A stretch of 64,000 nucleotides of DNA, taken from Paraburkholderia kururiensis JCM 10599 = LMG 19447 (GTDB lineage Bacteria > Pseudomonadota > Gammaproteobacteria > Burkholderiales > Burkholderiaceae). Below the pieces are notes generated by a model, which had not been told where the DNA came from, did not search any database, and saw only the letters and a list, made by a program, of their open reading frames with translations. The stretch spans positions 62,001 through 126,000 of the forward strand of contig NZ_RJZE01000007.1 in the NCBI RefSeq assembly GCF_003986935.1. The letters run 5' to 3'. The first letter of the stretch is position 1. Each line of letters opens with the position of its first letter. Positions 17,019-26,654 of this stretch are shown here, in pieces. The translations under genes were made by a program, and so were the position numbers.

Positions 17019-17055
17019 GCCTGCGGCGCGCTGCGTGAACCCGCGCGTCGCAGGC
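17019..17055 (+). promoter_or_regulatory. strong stem-loop between binding-protein and ATPase genes
   Basis: A 13-bp stem (17019-17031 with 17043-17055, a single G-U pair) closes an 11-base loop, eight bases after the binding-protein stop and 21 bases before the ATPase start. There is no U-tract, so it is more likely a 3'-end stabiliser or partial terminator that raises binding-protein expression over the membrane components than a full operon end. Confidence 0.6.
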
Positions 17056-17076
17056 AAAGCGAGAGGTGAAGAGGCA

Positions 17077-18606
17077 ATGGAACCGATATTGCAGCTCGAC
17101 GGCATCACGAAGCGCTTTCCCGGCGTGACGGCGCTGCAGGACATTCACCTGCGCGTTGCGCCCGGCGAAATTCACGCGCTGCTCGGCGAAAACGGCGCGG
17201 GCAAATCGACGCTCATGAAGATTCTGTGCGGCATCTATCAACCGGATGCGGGCACCATCGTGATCGATGGTGAGGCGCGCCACTTCGCGAACTATCACGA
17301 CGCCGTGGCGGCGGGCGTGGGCATCGTGTTTCAGGAGTTCAGCCTGATTCCGTACCTGAACCCCGTGGAGAACATGTTTCTCGGGCGCGAGCTGCGCAAC
17401 CGCTTCGGCATGATGGAGCGCGCCCGCATGCGCCGCGCGGCGGCGGAGATCTTCGCGCGGCTCGACGTCGATATCGATCTCACGGTGCCGGTGCGCGAGC
17501 TTTCGGTGGCGCAGCAGCAGTTCGTGGAAATCGGCAAGGCGCTCTCGCTCGATGCGCGCATCCTGATTCTCGACGAGCCCACGGCGACGCTTACGCCCGC
17601 CGAGGCGGGGCATCTCTTCACGATCATGCGCGAGTTGCGTCAGCAGGGCGTGGCGATGATCTTCATCTCGCACCACCTCGACGAGATCTTCGAGGTATGC
17701 GACCGAATCACGGTGCTGCGCGACGGGCAATACGTGGGCACGACGGAAGTGCACGACACCGACGTGGGCCGGCTCGTGGAGATGATGGTGGGGCGGCGCA
17801 TCGAAAACAGCTTTCCGCCGAGGCCCGTCACGCCGCCGCATGCGCGCCACGCGAAGCCGGTGCTGGAAGTGGAGGCGCTGCAACTGCATCGCGACGGACC
17901 GGTCAACCACTTCACGCTGCACGAAGGCGAGATTCTGGGTTTCGCGGGACTCGTGGGATCGGGGCGAACGGAAACGGCGCTCGCCGTGATCGGCGCCGAG
18001 CCCGCGCACGTGAGGGAAGTGCGCGTACGCGGCGAGGCCGCGCACTTCACCGACCCGGCCGATGCGCTCGCCGCGGGCATCGGCATCCTGCCCGAAAGCC
18101 GCAAGACCGAAGGCCTCATTACAGACTTCTCGATTCGCCACAACATCTCCATCAACAACCTCGGCAAGTACCGCAGCCTGCGCTTCTTCGTGGACCGGCG
18201 CGGCGAGGCGCGCACCACCGCGGACGTGGTGAAGCGCGTAGGCGTCAAGGCGCCTTCCATCGACACGCGCGTGGAAACGCTTTCGGGCGGCAACCAGCAG
18301 AAGGTGGTGATCGCGCGCTGGCTCAACCACCACGCCGACATCCTGATCTTCGACGAACCCACGCGCGGCATCGACGTGGGCGCGAAGGCCGAGATCTATC
18401 AGCTGATGCGCGAACTCACAGCGCGCGGCTATTCGATCGTGATGATTTCGTCGGAGCTGCCCGAGATCGTGGGCATGTGCGACCGCGTCGCCGTATTCCG
18501 GCAGGGCCGCATCGAAGCGACGCTCGAAGGCGACGACATCGATCCGAACATCGTGATGACTTATGCGACCTCTGGCGCATCCGGAGTGCAACATGAATCT
18601 GCGTAA
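17077..18606 (+). CDS. sugar ABC transporter ATPase, duplicated (RbsA/XylG family)
   Basis: This 509-residue protein has two ATPase domains in tandem, as in CUT2 transporters. Domain 1 has Walker [10 protein letters not shown], a degenerate signature LSVAQQQ and Walker B LILDEPTA. Domain 2 (from about residue 260) has a degenerate Walker [10 protein letters not shown], an intact signature LSGGNQQKV and [14 protein letters not shown]. The degeneracy is normal for the family and implies asymmetric ATP sites. The ATG 17077 is preceded by GAGGTGAAGAGG. The permease gene starts 14 bases before its stop. Confidence 0.93.
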   Translation: MEPILQLDGITKRFPGVTALQDIHLRVAPGEIHALLGENGAGKSTLMKILCGIYQPDAGTIVIDGEARHFANYHDAVAAGVGIVFQEFSLIPYLNPVENMFLGRELRNRFGMMERARMRRAAAEIFARLDVDIDLTVPVRELSVAQQQFVEIGKALSLDARILILDEPTATLTPAEAGHLFTIMRELRQQGVAMIFISHHLDEIFEVCDRITVLRDGQYVGTTEVHDTDVGRLVEMMVGRRIENSFPPRPVTPPHARHAKPVLEVEALQLHRDGPVNHFTLHEGEILGFAGLVGSGRTETALAVIGAEPAHVREVRVRGEAAHFTDPADALAAGIGILPESRKTEGLITDFSIRHNISINNLGKYRSLRFFVDRRGEARTTADVVKRVGVKAPSIDTRVETLSGGNQQKVVIARWLNHHADILIFDEPTRGIDVGAKAEIYQLMRELTARGYSIVMISSELPEIVGMCDRVAVFRQGRIEATLEGDDIDPNIVMTYATSGASGVQHESA

Positions 18607-19630
18607 CGAACCTTCTTCTTCAGCATCAGCATCGGCATCCGGCACAGGTGCATCGACCTTGTCGGTGCGCCGCGAACCAGAGCCGCTTTCGTTGCATCGC
18701 ATCTGGCACGCGCTGCGTCGCTCCACGCTGTTCTATCCGTTCGTCGGACTCGTCGTGGTCTGCGTCGCGATGATGTTCGCGAGCAGCAGCTTTCTCTCCG
18801 CGTCGAACCTCGAAAACGTGCTGCGACAAGTCTCCATCAACGCGATCATCGCGGTGGGCATGACCTGCGTGATTCTCACAGGCGGCATCGACCTCTCGGT
18901 GGGCTCGGTGATGGCGCTCTCCGGCACGTTGGCCGCAGGGCTCATGGTGGCCGGCATGAACGCGGTGGCGGCGCTCGTGGTGGGCATTGCCGTGGGGCTC
19001 GGGTTCGGCGTCGCCAACGGCTTCTTCGTGGCCTTCGCGGGCATGCCGCCCATCATCGTGACGCTGGCCACCATGGGCGTGGCGCGCGGTCTCGCGCTCA
19101 TCTACACAGGTGGCTATCCCATCGACGGCCTGCCCGACTGGGTCGGCTTCTTCGGCAGCGGCAAGGTGTTCGGCATCCAGGCGCCGGTGCTCATCATGCT
19201 TGTGGTCTATCTGCTCGCGTGGCTGCTGCTCGAACGCATGCCGTTTGGCCGCTACGTTTACGCGATTGGCGGCAACGAACAGGCCACGCGGCTTTCCGGC
19301 GTGCGCGTGGCACGCGTGAAGCTGATCGTGTACACGCTCTCTGGGCTCACCTCTGCGTTCGCGGCCATCGTGCTCACCGCGCGCCTCATGAGCGGCCAGC
19401 CGAACGCGGGCGTGGGGTTCGAGCTGGACGCCATCGCGGCCGTCGTGATGGGCGGCACGTCCATTTCAGGCGGACGCGGATCGATTGTCGGCACGCTGAT
19501 TGGCGCGCTGTTGCTCGGCGTGCTGAACAACGGTCTGAACATGGTCGGCGTGAATCCGTACGTGCAGAACGTCATCAAGGGCGGAATCATCCTGCTCGCC
19601 ATCTACATCAGCCGCGAACGTCGCAAGTAA
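18593..19630 (+). CDS. sugar ABC transporter permease (RbsC family)
   Basis: This 345-residue inner-membrane permease of the CUT2 class has about eight to ten hydrophobic segments and the family signatures [20 protein letters not shown] and [21 protein letters not shown]. The N-terminus carries a Ser/Ala-rich cytoplasmic stretch of about 25 residues. It starts at ATG 18593, overlapping the ATPase by 14 bases. One permease gene is expected, since CUT2 channels are usually homodimers. It completes the transporter upstream of the dehydrogenase and kinase genes. Confidence 0.92.
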   Translation: MNLRNEPSSSASASASGTGASTLSVRREPEPLSLHRIWHALRRSTLFYPFVGLVVVCVAMMFASSSFLSASNLENVLRQVSINAIIAVGMTCVILTGGIDLSVGSVMALSGTLAAGLMVAGMNAVAALVVGIAVGLGFGVANGFFVAFAGMPPIIVTLATMGVARGLALIYTGGYPIDGLPDWVGFFGSGKVFGIQAPVLIMLVVYLLAWLLLERMPFGRYVYAIGGNEQATRLSGVRVARVKLIVYTLSGLTSAFAAIVLTARLMSGQPNAGVGFELDAIAAVVMGGTSISGGRGSIVGTLIGALLLGVLNNGLNMVGVNPYVQNVIKGGIILLAIYISRERRK

Positions 19631-19691
19631 GGGCGCGGTGCTCTCTCAATCTCTTTCGTTTGAACGTGAACTGGACACAACAGGCAAACCC

Positions 19692-20780
19692 ATGACGACT
19701 CAAGACAACGATCAGCAGATGACGGCCATCGTGTGCCACGCACCGAAGGACTATCGCGTGGAGCAGGTGCGCAGGCCGCGCGCGGGGGCGCACGAACTCG
19801 TGATTCGCATTGCGGCGTGCGGCATCTGCGCGAGCGACTGCAAATGCCATTCGGGCGCAAAGATGTTCTGGGGCGGCCCGAGCCCCTGGGTGAAGGCACC
19901 CGTCATTCCGGGCCACGAGTTCTTCGGCTACGTGGAAGAAGTGGGCGAGGGCGCCGCCGAGCACTTCGGCGTGAAAGTGGGCGAACGCGTGATTGCCGAG
20001 CAGATCGTGCCGTGCGGCAAGTGCCGCTATTGCCGCTCGGGCCAGTACTGGATGTGCGAGGTGCACAACATCTTCGGCTTTCAGCGTGAAGTGGCCGACG
20101 GCGGCATGGCCGAATACATGCGCATTCCGCCCACGGCGATCGTGCACAAGATTCCCGACGGCATTTCGCTCGAAGACGCCGCGATCATCGAACCGCTCGC
20201 GTGCGCGATTCACACCGTCAATCGCGGCGACATCCAGCTGGACGACGTGGTGGTGATCGCGGGCGCCGGGCCGCTCGGGCTCATGATGACGCAGGTGGCG
20301 CACCTCAAGACGCCGAAGAAACTCGTCGTGATCGACCTCGTGGAAGAGCGGCTCGCACTGGCCCGCGAATACGGCGCGGACGTCACGATCAATCCCACGC
20401 GCGAAGATGCGCTCGCCATCGTGCGCTCGCTCACCAACGACTACGGCTGCGACGTCTACATCGAAACCACGGGCGTGCCCGCGGGCGTGAACCAGGGCAT
20501 GGACCTGATCCGCAAGCTGGGCCGCTTCGTCGAGTTCTCCGTATTCGGCAGCGACGCCACGGTGGACTGGTCGATCATCGGCGACCGCAAGGAACTCGAT
20601 GTGCGCGGCGCGCACCTGGGGCCGTACTGCTACCCCATCGCCATCGACCTGCTCGCGCGCGGGCTCGTCACGTCGAAGGGGATTGTCACGCACGGCTTTT
20701 CGCTGGAAGAATGGGACGAGGCGATCAAGGTGGCGAACTCGCTCGATTCGATCAAGGTGCTCATGAAGCCACGCAAATAG
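19692..20780 (+). CDS. zinc-dependent polyol dehydrogenase (erythritol/L-threitol dehydrogenase-like)
   Basis: This 362-residue medium-chain zinc dehydrogenase is predicted to oxidise a small sugar alcohol with NAD. Catalytic zinc residues are in CGICASDCKCH and GHEFFGY; the structural zinc cysteines are in PCGKCRYCRSGQYWMC; the cofactor motif is GAGPLGL. The overall character, including VDWSIIGDRKELDV and GAHLGPYCYP, resembles the erythritol/L-threitol dehydrogenase group as I remember it, so a C4 or C5 polyol is likely; a database search was not possible. The start is ATG 19692 (MTTQDNDQ). It is followed after 18 bases by the FGGY kinase. Confidence 0.78.
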   Translation: MTTQDNDQQMTAIVCHAPKDYRVEQVRRPRAGAHELVIRIAACGICASDCKCHSGAKMFWGGPSPWVKAPVIPGHEFFGYVEEVGEGAAEHFGVKVGERVIAEQIVPCGKCRYCRSGQYWMCEVHNIFGFQREVADGGMAEYMRIPPTAIVHKIPDGISLEDAAIIEPLACAIHTVNRGDIQLDDVVVIAGAGPLGLMMTQVAHLKTPKKLVVIDLVEERLALAREYGADVTINPTREDALAIVRSLTNDYGCDVYIETTGVPAGVNQGMDLIRKLGRFVEFSVFGSDATVDWSIIGDRKELDVRGAHLGPYCYPIAIDLLARGLVTSKGIVTHGFSLEEWDEAIKVANSLDSIKVLMKPRK

Positions 20781-20798
20781 CAGAACTACGGAGACAGC

Positions 20799-22343
20799 AT
20801 GGAATACGTCATCGGCGTGGACATCGGCACGCAAAGCACCAAGGCGCTGCTCGTGGACCGCAACGGCGCGATCGTGGCGCAGCATGCCTCGGCCTACCAG
20901 CCCGATACGCCGAAGCCGCTCTGGGCCGAGCAATGGCCTTCGGTGTGGCTCAAGGCCGTGAGCGAGTGCATTGCACGTTGCGTGGCGACCGCGCGCGAAG
21001 CAGGCGTGGCCGCGGCGGACATCAAGGCGGCATGCGTGAGCAGCCTGTACGGTGGATCGGGCATTGCCGTGGACAACGAGATGCGCCCGCTGCACCCGTG
21101 CCTCATCTGGATGGACCGCCGCGCCACGGCCGAAGTGGAATGGGTACGCGAGCACGTGGACCTCGAACGGCTCTACGCAATTACGGGCAACGGCGTGGAC
21201 AGCTACTACGGCTACACGAAGATCCTGTGGCTGCGCGAGCATCAGCCGGACGTGTGGGCCAACACGCGCTACTTCCTGCCGCCGAACGCGTACATCATCT
21301 ATTTGCTCACGGGCGAGGTCGCCGTGGATCACAGCTCGGCGGGCAACATCGGCGGCGTGTACGACATCGCGCGGCGCGACTGGTCCGACGAGGCGCTCGA
21401 CATGCTCGGCATTCCGGCCACGATGATGCCCGAGCGTCTTGTGGAGTCGTCCGAGGTGGTGGGCGGGTTGCTCTCGCAATGGTGCGAGTCGCTCGGACTC
21501 GAAGCGGGCACGGCCGTGGTGGCGGGCGGCGTGGACGCGGCCGTGGCCACCTTCGCGGCCGGCGTGACGAAGCCGGGCCAGCACGTGGCGATGATCGGCA
21601 CCAGCATGTGCTGGGGCTACCTCAACCAGCAGGTGGACGCGCATCACGGGCTCGTGGCCATGCCGCACGTGTTCAACGCGCAGCGCGACCTCTACGTGTT
21701 CGGCGGCGCGATCACGGCGGGCGCGTCGGTCGCCTGGTATCGCGAGCAGTTCTGCCACGCGGAGATCGAAGCTGCGCGCGCCACGTCGCACGGCGACGCG
21801 CATCGCCTGCTCGAAGAGGCCGCGTCCAGCGTACCCGCAGGCTCGGACGGCGTGACGTTCCTGCCGTATCTGATGGGCGAGCGCAGCCCCGTGTGGGACG
21901 CGAAGGCAAGCGGCGCGTTCGTCGGGCTCAGTCTCTTTCATACGCGGGCGCATCTGTACCGCGCGGTGCTCGAAGGCGTGTCGTTCGCGTTGCAGCACAA
22001 CATCGAGGCGGGCCGCCAAGGCGCACGGTCGCTCGACGACCGGCTCATCGTAGTGGGCGGCGCCGCGCATTCGAACCTCTGGATGCAGATCATCGCGGAC
22101 ATCACGGGCTATCGCGTTTTCACCATCGAGCAGGACGTGGAAGCCGCGATGGGCGCCGCGCTGCTCGCGGCGGTGGGTGCGGGCGTGACCTCGCACGAAG
22201 CCGCGGAGCGCGGCTGGATCACGCTCGTGGAGCGCGCGCAGCCGGACGCCGCGCGCAAGGCGCTCTACGCGCAGCGTTACGCCATCTACAAAGACCTCTA
22301 CCCGGCGCTCAAGCCGATCATGCACAGGCTGCAATCCACATGA
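20799..22343 (+). CDS. FGGY-family carbohydrate kinase
   Basis: This 514-residue cytoplasmic kinase phosphorylates a ketose or polyol. N-terminal GVDIGTQSTKALLVD, the central catalytic-aspartate region VVAGGVDAAVATFA and the C-terminal ATP site VVGGAAHSNLWMQI are all present. The substrate region (SSLYGGSGIAVD) differs from the xylulokinase SGQMHG motif, so this is not a second XylB. Candidates are a tetrulose, ribulose or erythritol kinase acting after the upstream zinc dehydrogenase. The ATG follows CGGAGACAGC. Its TGA overlaps the next gene's ATG, indicating coupling. Confidence 0.85.
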   Translation: MEYVIGVDIGTQSTKALLVDRNGAIVAQHASAYQPDTPKPLWAEQWPSVWLKAVSECIARCVATAREAGVAAADIKAACVSSLYGGSGIAVDNEMRPLHPCLIWMDRRATAEVEWVREHVDLERLYAITGNGVDSYYGYTKILWLREHQPDVWANTRYFLPPNAYIIYLLTGEVAVDHSSAGNIGGVYDIARRDWSDEALDMLGIPATMMPERLVESSEVVGGLLSQWCESLGLEAGTAVVAGGVDAAVATFAAGVTKPGQHVAMIGTSMCWGYLNQQVDAHHGLVAMPHVFNAQRDLYVFGGAITAGASVAWYREQFCHAEIEAARATSHGDAHRLLEEAASSVPAGSDGVTFLPYLMGERSPVWDAKASGAFVGLSLFHTRAHLYRAVLEGVSFALQHNIEAGRQGARSLDDRLIVVGGAAHSNLWMQIIADITGYRVFTIEQDVEAAMGAALLAAVGAGVTSHEAAERGWITLVERAQPDAARKALYAQRYAIYKDLYPALKPIMHRLQST

Positions 22344-23077
22344 ACACGCAATTCGATTTCAGCGGACGCTCGATCCTGGTCACCGGCGCATCGAGCGGCA
22401 TTGGACGCACAACCGTGGAGCGCCTGTGCGCCAGCGGCGCGAAGGTAGTCGCGGCGGCACGCAACGTGGAGGCGCTCGCACAACTGGCCGGGCAAACGGG
22501 CTGCAAGCCGCTCGCGCTCGATGTGAGCGACGAGGTCGCGATTGCCGATGCCTTCGCTGCACTCGGTCCGTTCGATGGCCTCGTGAACTGCGCGGGCGTA
22601 ACCGGACTTGCGCCTGCAATCGACACCACGGCGGAAGGCTTCGACCGTCTGATGGCCGTGAACGCGCGCGGCGCGGCATTGGTGGCGCGGCACGTGGCGC
22701 GCGGCATGATCGACGCGAAACGCGCGGGCAGCATCGTCAACGTGTCGAGTCAGGCGGCGCTCGCGGCGCTCGATCAGCATCTGGCTTACTGCGCGTCGAA
22801 GGCGGCGCTCGATGCGATTACGCGCGTGCTGTGTCTGGAACTCGGGCCGTACGGCATTCGCGTGAACAGCGTCAATCCCACGGTGACGCTCACGCCAATG
22901 GCGGTCGAGGCCTGGAGCGAGCCGACGAAGCGCGCGGCGGCGCTCGAACGCATTCCGCTCAAGCGTTTCGCCGAGCCGCACGAAGTGGCCGCGCCCGTGA
23001 TGTTTCTGTTGAGCGATGCCGCTTCGATGATTAGCGGCGTGGCGTTGCCCGTGGACGGCGGGTTTCTCGCGCAGTGA
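22340..23077 (+). CDS. short-chain dehydrogenase (L-xylulose reductase-like)
   Basis: This 245-residue SDR resembles the dicarbonyl/L-xylulose reductase group: cofactor motif TGASSGIG near residue 14, catalytic NVSSQ and YCASK, and C-terminus VDGGFLAQ. It would interconvert a ketopentose and a pentitol with NAD(P). It overlaps the kinase stop by four bases (ATGA at 22340) and is the last gene of the CUT2 operon. The open frame running through it from 20201 is a shadow of the previous genes. Its presence beside a zinc polyol dehydrogenase suggests either two entry substrates or a two-step oxidation/reduction such as an L-pentitol route. Confidence 0.85.
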   Translation: MNTQFDFSGRSILVTGASSGIGRTTVERLCASGAKVVAAARNVEALAQLAGQTGCKPLALDVSDEVAIADAFAALGPFDGLVNCAGVTGLAPAIDTTAEGFDRLMAVNARGAALVARHVARGMIDAKRAGSIVNVSSQAALAALDQHLAYCASKAALDAITRVLCLELGPYGIRVNSVNPTVTLTPMAVEAWSEPTKRAAALERIPLKRFAEPHEVAAPVMFLLSDAASMISGVALPVDGGFLAQ

Positions 23078-23114
23078 AGCGTGTGCCCGGTGTGGGCCCG
23101 TTATGGGCTGCTCG

Positions 23115-24098
23115 TTATGAATTGCTCAGTGCCTGCTCCATGGCGAGCACCGCGCGTTCGGTTGCATCGCTCGCGCAGCAGTCGATCACGATGCGCTCGG
23201 GCATGGACCGCAGCCACGTGAGCTGCCGTTTGCAGAGTTGCCGCGTGGCGAAGATGCCTTTGTCGCGCATCGTCGCGTAGTCGATGCTGCCGTCCAGATA
23301 TTCCCAGGCCTGGCGGTAGCCCACGCAGCGCATCGAAGGCAGACCCGGATGCAGGTCGCCGCGCGCGCGCAGCGCTTTCACTTCGTCGATGAAGCCCGCG
23401 GCCAGCATCGCGTCGAAACGCGCTGCGATGCGCGCGTGCAGCACGGCGCGGTCCGAGGGTTCCAACGCAATGGGCACGAAGCGAAACGCGCGCGCGGGAT
23501 CGTCTTCGTTCGCTTGCGTGGGCGCCGAGAGCAGCACGGACATCGGCTGCCCGGTCAGCATGAAGACTTCGAGTGCGCGCTGGATGCGCTGCGAGTCGTT
23601 GGGCGCGAGGCGCGCGGCCGTGGCCGGGTCCACCGTGGCGAGCCGCGCGTGCAGCGCGGGCCAGCCTTCGCGGGCGGCGTCGGCGTCGAGCGCGGCGCGA
23701 ATCGTGGGGTCCGCGGCGGGCAGGTCGTTGAGGCCGTGCGTGAGGGCGCGGTAGTAGAGCATCGTGCCGCCCACCAGCAGCGGTACGTGTCCGCGCGCAA
23801 TGATCTCGGCAATGACGCGTAGCGCGTCGGCGCGAAAATCGGCGGCGGAGTAGGCATCGGCGGGGTCGACGATATCGATCAAGTGATGCGCCACCGCGGC
23901 GCGCTCTTCGGGCGTGGGCTTCGCGGTGCCGATGTCCATGCCGCGATAGACCAGCGCCGAATCCACGCTGACGATTTCCACCGTGAGTCCGCTCGCCGCT
24001 GCGCGCGCTGCGAAGGCGAGTGCCGCCGCGGTCTTGCCGGAGGCGGTGGGGCCGAGCAGGCACGCCACCTGGGTGACGGCTTCAGGCTGCACGCTCAT
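23115..24098 (-). CDS. miaA: tRNA dimethylallyltransferase
   Basis: This 327-residue enzyme transfers an isopentenyl group from DMAPP to A37 of tRNAs reading UNN codons. P-loop GPTASGKT is near residues 16-23; the family motifs [29 protein letters not shown] and [12 protein letters not shown] are present. The start is ATG 24096-24098 (MSVQPEAV), overlapping mutL's stop by four bases. The longer open frame upstream is a mutL shadow. A mutL-miaA order is common in proteobacteria. Confidence 0.96.
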   Translation of the reverse strand: MSVQPEAVTQVACLLGPTASGKTAAALAFAARAAASGLTVEIVSVDSALVYRGMDIGTAKPTPEERAAVAHHLIDIVDPADAYSAADFRADALRVIAEIIARGHVPLLVGGTMLYYRALTHGLNDLPAADPTIRAALDADAAREGWPALHARLATVDPATAARLAPNDSQRIQRALEVFMLTGQPMSVLLSAPTQANEDDPARAFRFVPIALEPSDRAVLHARIAARFDAMLAAGFIDEVKALRARGDLHPGLPSMRCVGYRQAWEYLDGSIDYATMRDKGIFATRQLCKRQLTWLRSMPERIVIDCCASDATERAVLAMEQALSNS

Positions 24099-26155
24099 TG
24101 ACCGCGCATGAAGAGGCGGTCGAGGTCGGCGAGCGTGAGCTGATACCACGTGGGCCGCCCGTGGTTGCACTGGTCGGCGCGTTCGGTGGCTTCCATCTGG
24201 CGCAGCAGCGCGTTCATCTCGTCGAGCGTGAGGCGCCGGTTCGCGCGCACGGCGTGATGGCACGCCAGCGTGCCGAGCAGTTCGTGCTGGCGTTCCGTGA
24301 GCACGCGCGAGCCGCCGTAGGCGTGCAGGTCGGCCAGCACGGCGCGCGCGAGCGCTTGCAGGTCCGCGTCTTTGAGCAGCGCGGGCACGGCGCGGATGGC
24401 GAGCGTGGTGGGCGAGAGCACGGCGATGTCGAAGCCGAGCGCATCCAGCGTGGCGCGCTCTTCTTCCGCAGTGCCGATTTCCACGGCGTCCGCGTGCATG
24501 GAAAGCGGAATCAGCAGCGGCTGCACGGCCACGGCGCGTTCGGCGAGCGCGTGCTTGAACTGCTCGTAGAGAATGCGCTCGTGCGCGGCGTGCATGTCGA
24601 CGATCACGAGGCCGCGCGTATTCTGCGCGAGCACGTAGATGCCGTGGATCTGGCCCAGCGCGAAACCGAGCGGCTGTTCGTCCGAGGCGGAAAGCGTCGC
24701 GGCGTTGCCTGCGTAGGCGCCGAATGCGCCGTAGGTGCCGGTGTCGTTTTCAGTGGGCGCGTCGCGTGCTTCGAGTACGGTGCTGCCCGCGTCGGTGCCG
24801 GTGCCCACGTCTTTGCGGCCGAATAGCGCGTCGTAGAGCGCGAGCGGCTGGGCGACCGGCAACGAGCCCTGCGTCATGCGGCTGTCGCGCAGCCAGGTCG
24901 TGCCGGAAGACTGTCCGCGTGCGGCGGCGCCTGCGCCGAATCCATTGCCAGGCGTGCCACCGAAAGAAGCCGCCGACGACCCCAGCGGCGTGGAGCCGAA
25001 CGATGCCGGCGCACCGAGTACGCCGAGGTCGGCCGCATGTCCGCCCGCCGTCGTTTCCGGCGATGCCCCCGCATGCCGCGCAAGCGCACGCTGCACGGCA
25101 TGGAACACGAACTGGTGAATGGAGCGCGAGTCGCGGAACCGCACTTCGATCTTCGAGGGATGCACGTTCACGTCCACCGCTTCGGGCGGCAGGTCGAGGA
25201 ACAGCACGTAGGACGGGTAACGGTCGCCGTGCAGCACGTCTTCGTACGCGGAGCGCACGGCGTGCGTGAGCAGCTTGTCGCGCACGAAGCGGCCGTTCAC
25301 GAAGAAATACTGCTGGTCCGCGCGGCCGCGGCTTGCCGTGGGCAGACCCGCGCAGCCGTACACCGCGAGCGGCCCGGCCGATTCGTCGAGCGGCAGATGC
25401 GCCGTGGCGAACGTCTCGCCGAGAATCTTCGCGACGCGCGCGGGCGGCTCGCTCGCGTTCCAGTGTTCGACGGCGCGGCCATTGTGGAGCACCGAAATCG
25501 CCACGTCGGGCCGCGCGAGCGCCGCGCGCCGGATCATCTCCAGGCAGTGGCCCAGCTCTGTCTGCTCGCTCTTCAGGAATTTGCGGCGCGCGGGCGTGTT
25601 GAAGTACAGCTCGCGCACTTCGATGGTCGTGCCGCGTGTGCCCGCGGCGGGCGCGAGCACGCCGGTCTGCGCGTCGATGCGGATGGCGTGCGGTGCGTCG
25701 TCGGTGCGGCTAGTGATGTACATCTGCGCCACCGACGCAATGGACGCCAGCGCCTCGCCGCGAAACCCGAGCGTCGCCACCGCTTCGAGTTCGGCGAGCG
25801 AGCGGATCTTGCTCGTGGCGTGGCGCATCAACGCGAGCGGCAGTTCGGCTTCGGGAATGCCGCAGCCGTCGTCGGTAATGGAGATGCGTTTGACGCCGCC
25901 TTCGTCGAGCAGGATGCGCAGCGTGGTGGCGCCGGCATCGAGCGCGTTTTCGACGAGTTCCTTGACCACCGACGCCGGCCGCTCCACCACTTCACCGGCG
26001 GCGATCTGGCTGATGAGCTGGTCGGGCAGCGGCTGGATGGCGCGCGGCGGCTGCGCCGCGCGGGGCGCTGCGCCGGCTACGCGCGCGCTTTCGCCGTCTG
26101 TGGCCGCTGGGGTGGCCGCGCTGGCGGCGGAGTCGAGATTTTGGGACTGGGACAT
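24095..26155 (-). CDS. mutL: DNA mismatch repair protein MutL
   Basis: This 686-residue protein couples MutS mismatch recognition to strand processing. The GHKL ATPase motifs are [16 protein letters not shown] and [10 protein letters not shown]. The middle region (about residues 330-480) is Ala/Gly/Thr-rich linker. The C-terminal dimerisation domain carries [12 protein letters not shown], matching the metal-binding DxHAxxExxxxE endonuclease motif, with supporting ACHHAVRAN and CNHGRPT. E. coli MutL lacks this motif, so this MutL is probably a nicking endonuclease. I start at ATG 26153-26155; another ATG is three codons upstream (26164). TATAAT directly upstream on the - strand (26163-26168) would put the transcript start close to 26155, hinting at a leaderless message. 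Confidence 0.94.
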   Translation of the reverse strand: MSQSQNLDSAASAATPAATDGESARVAGAAPRAAQPPRAIQPLPDQLISQIAAGEVVERPASVVKELVENALDAGATTLRILLDEGGVKRISITDDGCGIPEAELPLALMRHATSKIRSLAELEAVATLGFRGEALASIASVAQMYITSRTDDAPHAIRIDAQTGVLAPAAGTRGTTIEVRELYFNTPARRKFLKSEQTELGHCLEMIRRAALARPDVAISVLHNGRAVEHWNASEPPARVAKILGETFATAHLPLDESAGPLAVYGCAGLPTASRGRADQQYFFVNGRFVRDKLLTHAVRSAYEDVLHGDRYPSYVLFLDLPPEAVDVNVHPSKIEVRFRDSRSIHQFVFHAVQRALARHAGASPETTAGGHAADLGVLGAPASFGSTPLGSSAASFGGTPGNGFGAGAAARGQSSGTTWLRDSRMTQGSLPVAQPLALYDALFGRKDVGTGTDAGSTVLEARDAPTENDTGTYGAFGAYAGNAATLSASDEQPLGFALGQIHGIYVLAQNTRGLVIVDMHAAHERILYEQFKHALAERAVAVQPLLIPLSMHADAVEIGTAEEERATLDALGFDIAVLSPTTLAIRAVPALLKDADLQALARAVLADLHAYGGSRVLTERQHELLGTLACHHAVRANRRLTLDEMNALLRQMEATERADQCNHGRPTWYQLTLADLDRLFMRGQ

Positions 26156-26231
26156 GCGGGCCATTATATAAGCGCAGCCTTGGGCGGACTTGTGCTGCGA
26201 GGGTGCGGGGCTGGGCGGCTCGGCGCCGTGC

Positions 26232-26261
26232 GGCTCGACTCGACTCGGCTCGACTCGACTT
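26232..26261. repeat. pentanucleotide tandem repeat (GRCTC)n
   Basis: Six consecutive 5-bp units GGCTC, GACTC, GACTC, GGCTC, GACTC, GACTT in the mutL-DedA intergenic region, with further related CTCG-rich sequence on each side. Slippage-prone, of unknown role. Confidence 0.75.
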
Positions 26262-26499
26262 GACGCGGTGGGGCTCGGTTCAATGCGGCTCGACTTCGCC
26301 ACCCGTCACCCGGCACAGCTTCGCCCCCGCACACTTTTGCCCGGGCATGTCTTCCCATCGCACAGCCGCCCGGCCAGGCACGGCACGCAACGGCGGGACT
26401 CCGCCCGCCCGGCGTCTGGCGCGCAGCGAAGTCGCCTTCTTGCCACTCATTTGCGCCCCTTTTGCCCTCTTTCGCTCCCCCCAAGCGCGACTTCGCACA

Positions 26500-26527
26500 T
26501 TGGTGAGGTGCCACGGCCTGGTATCAT
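26500..26527 (+). promoter_or_regulatory. candidate sigma-70 promoter for the DedA gene
   Basis: TTGGTG (26500-26505), a 16-bp spacer and TATCAT (26522-26527), about 128 bases upstream of the DedA start. The -10 matches five of six consensus bases; the -35 only three. Confidence 0.35.
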
Positions 26528-26654
26528 GGCGCCGTCAGCGCGCCGGCTCGCGGTGCCGGCCTCACCAGGCGCCAGGGCCGACAATGCAGGGTTCAGGGCC
26601 CGATCATGCCGCGCGCCGCGCTTCACTCCTCCATCCGCTCAATAAGGGACGCCT

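Larger units (their letters stand above)
26156..26654. other. mutL / DedA divergent intergenic region
   Basis: About 500 bases without a convincing gene. It contains a TATAAT close to the mutL start, an array of GACTC/GGCTC pentamers at 26232-26261, and a candidate DedA promoter at 26500-26527. Open frames here are Pro/Arg/Ser-rich with no ribosome sites. Confidence 0.6.

Noticed and set aside
16012..18726. A 904-codon antisense open frame across the CUT2 transporter
   Set aside because: Composition is dominated by Arg, His, Ala and Val with no domain; it mirrors three well-supported + strand genes.
19608..22334. A 908-codon antisense open frame
   Set aside because: Mirror of the zinc dehydrogenase and FGGY kinase genes; no start signal or family motif.
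20201..23077. A 958-codon open + frame spanning three genes
   Set aside because: Only its last part (22340-23077) encodes a recognisable protein; the rest is Arg/Ala/Gly-rich shadow of the zinc dehydrogenase and kinase genes, typical of GC-rich DNA.
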